Source: Desulfuromonadales bacterium
GTDB lineage: Bacteria; Desulfobacterota; Desulfuromonadia; Desulfuromonadales; JACZKF01
DNA: 17,595 nucleotides
NCBI GenBank assembly: GCA_014860175.1
Contig: JACZKF010000272.1
Span: 1-17,595, forward strand
Direction: 5' to 3'
Below the pieces are notes generated by a model, which saw only the letters and a list, made by a program, of their open reading frames with translations, had not been told where the DNA came from and searched no databases. The translations under genes and the position numbers were made by a program. This document shows, piece by piece, positions 13,691-17,595 of this stretch; positions within the stretch are counted from its first letter, which is position 1; each line of letters opens with the position of its first letter.

Positions 13691-14706
13691 AGGGTCTTGC
13701 CGGCGACAGCGGCGAACTGGCGCAGTTTGGCCATCATCACGGCGAAATCGGCCGGCCGCAGCGACTGGGGGCCGTCACTGGCCGCTTTCTCCGGCTGCGG
13801 ATGAACCTCGACGATCAGCCCATCGGCGCCGGCGGCCACCGAGGCGTAGCACATGGAGGGGACCAGGCTGGCGTGGCCGGTGGCGTGGGAGGGGTCGATG
13901 ATCACCGGCAGGTGGGTCTGCTCCTTGAGCACCGGGATGGCGGAGATATCGAGGGTATTGCGGGTGGCGGTCTCGAAGGTGCGGATGCCGCGCTCGCACA
14001 GCAGCACCCGGCGGTTCCCCTCGGAAAGGATATACTCGGCGCTCATCAGAAATTCCTGGATAGTGGTCGCCATCCCCCGTTTAAGCAGCACCGGTTTGCC
14101 CAACTGCCCGAGCATCTTCAGCAGGGCGAAATTCTGCACGTTGCGCGCCCCGACCTGCATGATGTCAGAGTAGCGGGCCACCAGTTCGACGTCACGGGGG
14201 TTGACCACCTCGGTGACGATCGGCAGCCCCGTCGCTTCCCGGGCCAGGGCGAGGAGCCGCAGCCCCTCTTCTTCCATCCCCTGGAACGAATAGGGGCTGG
14301 TGCGCGGCTTGAAGGCGCCGCCGCGCAGCACGGTGGCGCCGGCCGCCTTGACCGCCCGCGCCGTCTCCAGGATCTGTGTTTCGCTCTCCACCGAACAGGG
14401 GCCGGCCATCACCACCAGCGCCGGGCCGCCGATCATCAGTCCGGGAGCAATTTCGAAAGTGCTCGCCTCCGGCTTGACCTCGCGGCTGGCCAGTTTGTAC
14501 GGCTTGAGAATCGGCACCACGCTCTCGACCCCCGGCAGCGACTCCAGGGCCTGCAGCACCATTCTCCCCCGCTCGTCCCCCACCGCCCCGACCACGTCGC
14601 GGGTCTCGCCATGGATGACGTGCGGTTTGTAGCCGCACTCGCGGATCTGGCTTTTCACCTCGGCCAGCTCTTCCTTGCTGGCCCCCTGCTTCATGACGAT
14701 GATCAT
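13687..14706 (-). CDS. aroF: 3-deoxy-7-phosphoheptulonate (DAHP) synthase, type I-beta
   Basis: First committed step of the shikimate pathway: phosphoenolpyruvate plus erythrose 4-phosphate to DAHP. The 339-aa protein has an N-terminal ferredoxin-like regulatory domain (about 1-70, MIIVMKQGASKEEL onward) and then the barrel, with MAGPCSVES (100-108), LRGGAFKPRTSPYSFQG (127-143), LKRGMATTIQEFLMSAEYI (208-226), ERGIRTFE and IIDPSHATGH (269-278). The N-terminal domain usually gives feedback inhibition by Tyr or Phe. The ATG at 14706 has AAGGAGG 8 nt upstream. The stop codon lies in a 24-bp inverted repeat. Upstream is an aromatic-rich leader peptide and a hairpin, so expression is probably set by transcription attenuation. 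Confidence 0.95.
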   Translation of the reverse strand: MIIVMKQGASKEELAEVKSQIRECGYKPHVIHGETRDVVGAVGDERGRMVLQALESLPGVESVVPILKPYKLASREVKPEASTFEIAPGLMIGGPALVVMAGPCSVESETQILETARAVKAAGATVLRGGAFKPRTSPYSFQGMEEEGLRLLALAREATGLPIVTEVVNPRDVELVARYSDIMQVGARNVQNFALLKMLGQLGKPVLLKRGMATTIQEFLMSAEYILSEGNRRVLLCERGIRTFETATRNTLDISAIPVLKEQTHLPVIIDPSHATGHASLVPSMCYASVAAGADGLIVEVHPQPEKAASDGPQSLRPADFAVMMAKLRQFAAVAGKTL

Positions 14707-14762
14707 CGGTTTTGCCTCCTTGGTTGCAATCGATGCCGGACCGCCGGCGGTGAAATGACGGA

Positions 14763-14789
14763 AGGCCGCCCGGAATCTCCCGGCGGCCT
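14763..14789 (-). terminator. Candidate attenuator terminator before the DAHP synthase gene
   Basis: On the minus strand AGGCCGCC (14789-14782) and GGCGGCCT (14770-14763) form a perfect 8-bp stem with an 11-nt loop, which can gain two G-C pairs with one bulged G. It lies 57 nt before the ATG and 82 nt after the leader peptide stop codon. The following TTCCGTCATTTC is only moderately T-rich, which is the weak point. Confidence 0.6.
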
Positions 14790-14902
14790 CTGGTTATCGA
14801 TCACAAAGGGGACAACCACGGGAGATCGGAAAACCGGTCTGCCCCTGGTTGGCTGTCGTCTGCGAAACCTCTTACGCCGACAAGCCTCCACCCCGGGCAG
14901 AC
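14775..14902 (-). promoter_or_regulatory. Leader RNA pairing segments (1:2 and antiterminator)
   Basis: On the minus strand GTCTGCCC (14902-14895), 6 nt after the Phe16-18 codons of the leader peptide, is perfectly complementary to GGGCAGAC (14844-14837). A later segment ATCTCCCG (14826-14819) is perfectly complementary to CGGGAGAT (14782-14775), which forms the top of the terminator arm and its loop. A ribosome stalled on the Phe codons would cover the first segment and shift the fold toward the second pairing. The mechanism is inferred; the complementarities are seen. Confidence 0.55.
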
Positions 14903-14961
14903 GGCCTAAAGAAAAAGCCGCGCCAGAAGGAGAAACCAAAATAGGCGAAAAAGAGGGTCAC
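14872..14961 (-). CDS. Aromatic-rich leader peptide of the DAHP synthase gene
   Basis: A 29-aa open frame whose first 18 residues are MTLFFAYFGFSFWRGFFF, giving eight Phe, one Tyr and one Trp among 18 codons; the rest is RPSARGGGLSA. The start is GTG at 14961 with GGAG 5 nt upstream, and a plausible promoter (14989-15017) lies just before it. The concentration of aromatic codons, followed by paired RNA segments and a GC-rich hairpin ahead of an aromatic-pathway gene, is the signature of an attenuator leader peptide like PheL or TrpL. Its job would be to sense charged tRNA-Phe (and perhaps Tyr/Trp) by ribosome stalling at Phe16-18. It is too short for most gene callers, and the peptide itself probably has no other function. 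Confidence 0.75.
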   Translation of the reverse strand: MTLFFAYFGFSFWRGFFFRPSARGGGLSA

Positions 14962-14988
14962 GCGTACTCCGTGGACGAAATTCCCTCT

Positions 14989-15017
14989 TGAATACCAGAT
15001 TGGTGGGGAATTGGCAA
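14989..15017 (-). promoter_or_regulatory. Candidate promoter of the leader peptide and DAHP synthase
   Basis: On the minus strand TTGCCA (15017-15012, 5/6) and an extended -10, TGG-TATTCA (TATTCA at 14994-14989), are separated by 17 nt. Transcription would start near 14982, about 20 nt before the leader GTG. It lies within 55 nt of the otsA stop codon, and no terminator is visible between, so read-through from otsA is possible. Confidence 0.5.
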
Positions 15018-15043
15018 GGGGGAAAAAGGGGTGCTCAAAACTC

Positions 15044-16474
15044 TTAACCATGCCTCCCCCCCTGCATCGTTCCCAAAAACCGACGCACCCAGCGGTGCAC
15101 GTCGTTGCGCTCTACCTCGGCCTGCAGATGCTGCATCCGTTCCCGGCGCTCCTCCCGGGGCATGTGGAAGGCCCGATGAATGGCGGCGGCGGTGCCGTCG
15201 ATATCGTACGGGTTGACGGTCAGCGCCCAGTGCCCCAGCTGATCGGCGGCACCGGCGAACTCGCTGAGGATCAGCACGTTGTTGAGGTCGACGGCGCTGG
15301 CGCAGTATTCCTTGGCCACCAGGTTCATGCCGTCGCGCAGCGGGGTGATCAGGGCAATCTCCGAGGTGCGATAGTGGGCCAGCAGCTGGGTCGGCTCGAG
15401 ACTGCGAAAGAGATAGAAGATCGGCATCCAGTCCGGCTCGGCGAAGCGGGCGTTGATCCGGCCGGCCATCTGATCGAGGAGCTCCTTGAGATTGCGGTAG
15501 TCGGGGACCAGGGTCCGGCTCGGGATCACCACCTGCAGCAACGAGAGGTTTTTCCGCAGCTCCGGGTAGAGCTCGAGAGCCCGCTCGAAGGCGAGGAAGC
15601 GCTCCGGAATCCCCTTGGTGTAGTCGAGGCGGTCGACCCCGAGCATCAGCTGCCGACCGGAGAGCGACTCGTGCAGGTACCAGGCGGCATCGGCCACCTC
15701 CCGGGTCTGGGCCTTCTGGTGGAAATCGTTGTAGTCGATGCTGATCGGGAAGTGCCCCACCTTGATCGTCCGCTCGCCGCAGCGCAGCAGGGTGTAGTGG
15801 CGCTGCCGGCTGATCACTTCCAGCTCCGGGATCAGGGCGGCGGCGCACTGGACGAAGTTGCGCCGATCGCGCAGGGTCTGGAAGCCGACCAGGTCGTAGG
15901 CGACCAGCCCCCGGATCAGCTCCTGCTTCCAGGGGAGGCGGCGGAACAGATCGAGGGAGGGGAACGGGATGTGGAGGAAAAAGGCGAGAGGCTGGCGCAC
16001 CCCGAGCTCCCGCAGATGGCCGCCGACCAGACAGAGCTGATAGTCATGGATCCAGATCTGGTCCTGCTCGGTAGCGGTGGCCGCCACCGCCTCGGCGAAG
16101 CGGCGGTTGACCTCGATGTAGGCGCGCCAGTTCTCCGGATCGAAATTGCAGTAGCCGAGCAGGTCGTGGAACAGGGGCCAGAGGGTCTCGTTGGAGAAGC
16201 CCAGGTAATATTTTTCGATCTCCTCTTCACTGATCGGCACCGACTGCAGGCGGTAGCCGCTCTCGGCCCCGAAGCGCTCGAACAGCTCCCCCAGGGGGAC
16301 CTCGCCGCCGGTTCCGGCCCAGCCGAGCCATACCCCTTCACGATTGCGCATTACCGGCGCCAGGGCGGTCACCAGCCCGCCGGAGCCGGGGGCGATGCGC
16401 CACTCCCCCTCTTCATCCCGGGAGATGGCCACCGGCAGGCGGTTGGAAACGACGATCAGCCGCTGCTTATCCAT
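15044..16474 (-). CDS. otsA: Trehalose-6-phosphate synthase (GT20 family)
   Basis: Joins a nucleotide-activated glucose to glucose 6-phosphate to make trehalose 6-phosphate, a step toward the compatible solute trehalose. The 476-aa protein is the normal OtsA length, without a fused phosphatase. Motifs are RLIVVSNRLPV (5-15), WIHDYQL (141-147), FFLHIPFPS (165-173), GVDRLDYTKGIPERF (279-293) with the donor-phosphate Arg282 and Lys287, and PLRDGMNLVAKEY further on. The related glucosylglycerol-phosphate synthases share these motifs and cannot be excluded. The ATG at 16474 lies inside the end of the TreT-like gene (8-nt overlap) with GAGG 7 nt upstream, so the two are one operon. No OtsB-type phosphatase is visible in the window. 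Confidence 0.92.
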   Translation of the reverse strand: MDKQRLIVVSNRLPVAISRDEEGEWRIAPGSGGLVTALAPVMRNREGVWLGWAGTGGEVPLGELFERFGAESGYRLQSVPISEEEIEKYYLGFSNETLWPLFHDLLGYCNFDPENWRAYIEVNRRFAEAVAATATEQDQIWIHDYQLCLVGGHLRELGVRQPLAFFLHIPFPSLDLFRRLPWKQELIRGLVAYDLVGFQTLRDRRNFVQCAAALIPELEVISRQRHYTLLRCGERTIKVGHFPISIDYNDFHQKAQTREVADAAWYLHESLSGRQLMLGVDRLDYTKGIPERFLAFERALELYPELRKNLSLLQVVIPSRTLVPDYRNLKELLDQMAGRINARFAEPDWMPIFYLFRSLEPTQLLAHYRTSEIALITPLRDGMNLVAKEYCASAVDLNNVLILSEFAGAADQLGHWALTVNPYDIDGTAAAIHRAFHMPREERRERMQHLQAEVERNDVHRWVRRFLGTMQGGRHG

Positions 16475-17595
16475 ATATCAACCTCGTCTCGATGCGTTCG
16501 CGGTGGCCGCTGCGCATCCCCAGCATCAGGGTCAGATATTCGCGCAGATGGCGGGTGAGCAGGTAGTTCTCCCAGGTGAAGCGCCGGGCCCGCTCCCCCA
16601 TCTCCTGGCGCAGGTCGTGGCGATGCAGCAGGTAGCGGATCCGCAACGCCGCCCCTTCCGGAGTGCGTACCAGAAAGCCGGTGTAATGGTCGAAAACCTG
16701 CAGCCGGATACCGCCGGTATCGCCTCCGATGACCGGCTTCCCCTTCCACATCGCCTCCGCCACTGTCAGTCCGAACCCCTCGCGCAGCGACTTCTGCAGC
16801 ACGATCGCCGCCCGGCGCTGCAAGGCGTTGATGGTGCGGTGCGACGAGGAGGGGAGAAGCAGCACATGCACCTGCGGGTCGTCCCCCGCCGCGGCCCGCA
16901 CCTCGCGCAGCACCGCCTCCCCTTCCGGGTCGTCGCTGGCGCCGCCGCCGGCCAGCACCAGCTGCACCGGGGTGAGCTTGCGCGCCAACCGGTAGGCCTC
17001 GATCACCCCCACCGGGTCCTTGAAGCGATCGAAACGGGAGACCTGCAGCACCAGCGGCACCACGGGATCGAAGCCGAACTGCTGGTCGAGCGCCTGCACC
17101 TCCTCGTCGGGCAGCTGGCGGTTCTTCTCGCTCAGCGGATCGATGCTCGGGGCGATGATGTACTGCGGATGCGGCAGCGGCTGGGCGAACTGGGGGAGGG
17201 AAAAAATGCTGGCATCATAACCGACCAGCCACTGGCGCAGGTAGTCCCAGACCGGAGGGTGCGGCCGGCTGCCGTCGATATGGCAGCGCCAGATCCATTT
17301 TCCCTGGCGGTTGGGGAAATGCGCCAGCAGCGCCGCCGGCTGCGGATCGTGGATGAAGACGAAGTCGGCCTCCTCCAGCAAGCCGCGCAGCCGCTCGGCG
17401 TTGGCGGCGTTGGTCGCCTCGTAGACCCGCAGCAGCTCCGGCGGCGGCTCCTGCACCACCCCCTGCAGGGCGTTGTGGAAGGCTCTGGTGCACTGATAAA
17501 AGGGGGGATCGCCGCTGATGGTTTCCCAGCGGGCATCGATCCCCAACGCCTGCTTGAAGGGGATCAGCTTCTGCAGGATCTCGGCTACCCCGCCC
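16467..17595 (-). CDS. treT: TreT-like trehalose synthase (GT4 glycosyltransferase), 5' end outside the window
   Basis: The 375 visible residues are the C-terminal bulk of a GT4 glycosyltransferase resembling trehalose glycosyltransferring synthase (nucleotide-glucose plus glucose to trehalose). The frame is open to the right edge, opening GGVAEILQKLIPFKQALGID, then ARWETISG and RAFHNALQG, which is the TreT N-terminal signature. Later come FIHDPQPAAL, WRCHIDGS, the donor-binding LQVSRFDRFKDPVGVIEAY, and QKSLREGFGLTVAEAMWKGKPVIGGDTGG (shown in part), whose EGFGLTVAEA glutamate is the GT4 catalytic/donor motif. It overlaps otsA by 8 nt. Having both TreT and OtsA in one operon suggests that either trehalose has two routes or this enzyme uses a different acceptor. 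Confidence 0.82.
   Translation of the reverse strand, partial: GGVAEILQKLIPFKQALGIDARWETISGDPPFYQCTRAFHNALQGVVQEPPPELLRVYEATNAANAERLRGLLEEADFVFIHDPQPAALLAHFPNRQGKWIWRCHIDGSRPHPPVWDYLRQWLVGYDASIFSLPQFAQPLPHPQYIIAPSIDPLSEKNRQLPDEEVQALDQQFGFDPVVPLVLQVSRFDRFKDPVGVIEAYRLARKLTPVQLVLAGGGASDDPEGEAVLREVRAAAGDDPQVHVLLLPSSSHRTINALQRRAAIVLQKSLREGFGLTVAEAMWKGKPVIGGDTGGIRLQVFDHYTGFLVRTPEGAALRIRYLLHRHDLRQEMGERARRFTWENYLLTRHLREYLTLMLGMRSGHRERIETRLIYG

Noticed and set aside
14707..14961. T-box riboswitch as an explanation for the DAHP synthase leader
   Set aside because: I see no T-box consensus (such as UGGNACCGCG) or specifier-loop architecture, whereas an aromatic-rich peptide frame with ribosome site is present.
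14958..15848. A 296-codon minus-strand open frame overlapping otsA
   Set aside because: It is an alternative frame of otsA with extreme Arg/Pro/Gly content. Its stop codon merely overlaps the GTG of the leader peptide.
1..17595. CRISPR arrays, tRNA or rRNA genes, insertion sequences, prophage genes
   Set aside because: I found no regularly spaced direct repeats, no cloverleaf with anticodon and T-arm signatures, and no transposase, integrase or phage-like product in any frame.

Overview
The window looks like a chromosomal segment from a GC-rich, anaerobic, delta-type proteobacterium, most likely of the Desulfuromonadales/Geobacter group. This is inferred from a two-subunit-type B12 methylmalonyl-CoA mutase, futalosine-pathway menaquinone genes, an unusually long biotin carboxylase next to a carboxyltransferase, strong AGGAGG-type ribosome sites and sigma70 promoters of TTGACA-17 bp-TAnnnT form. 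I see no prophage, insertion sequence, CRISPR array, tRNA or rRNA; the region reads as ordinary core metabolism with a few interesting non-coding elements.

Layout. (1) About 1-2930, minus strand: an XRE-cupin regulator, methylmalonyl-CoA mutase large subunit and methylmalonyl-CoA epimerase form an apparent operon; a further leftward gene may begin at position 6. (2) 2936-3423 is a gene-poor, AT-richer gap with the regulator's promoter and a strong hairpin, then a rightward 70-aa zinc-ribbon protein ending at a two-way terminator. (3) 3724-8475, minus strand: a biotin-dependent acyl-CoA carboxylase, carboxyltransferase first and then a 994-aa biotin carboxylase/biotin carrier. With the mutase and epimerase it covers propionyl-CoA to (S)-methylmalonyl-CoA to (R)-methylmalonyl-CoA to succinyl-CoA, or the reverse. 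The B12-binding mutase subunit is not in the window. (4) 8741-11478, plus strand: an unrecognised 359-aa protein, futalosine hydrolase (mqnB) and 1,4-dihydroxy-6-naphthoate synthase (mqnD), tightly packed, ending at a second two-way terminator. (5) 11585-14961, minus strand: serA with its own strong promoter, a 92-aa four-cysteine protein, and a DAHP synthase. (6) 15044 to the right edge, minus strand: otsA overlapping a TreT-like glycosyltransferase cut by the window end, both for trehalose-type sugar synthesis.

The most interesting element is between otsA and the DAHP synthase. A 29-residue open frame (14961 to 14872, minus) with a GTG start and a GGAG ribosome site has 10 aromatic residues in its first 18 codons (8 Phe, 1 Tyr, 1 Trp). 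It is followed by paired segments and a GC-rich hairpin 57 nt before the DAHP synthase start. This is the layout of a classical leader-peptide transcription attenuator, here placed on the first step of aromatic amino acid synthesis. A second notable element is a perfect 24-bp inverted repeat at 13620-13690 that supplies the stop codon of the DAHP synthase gene.
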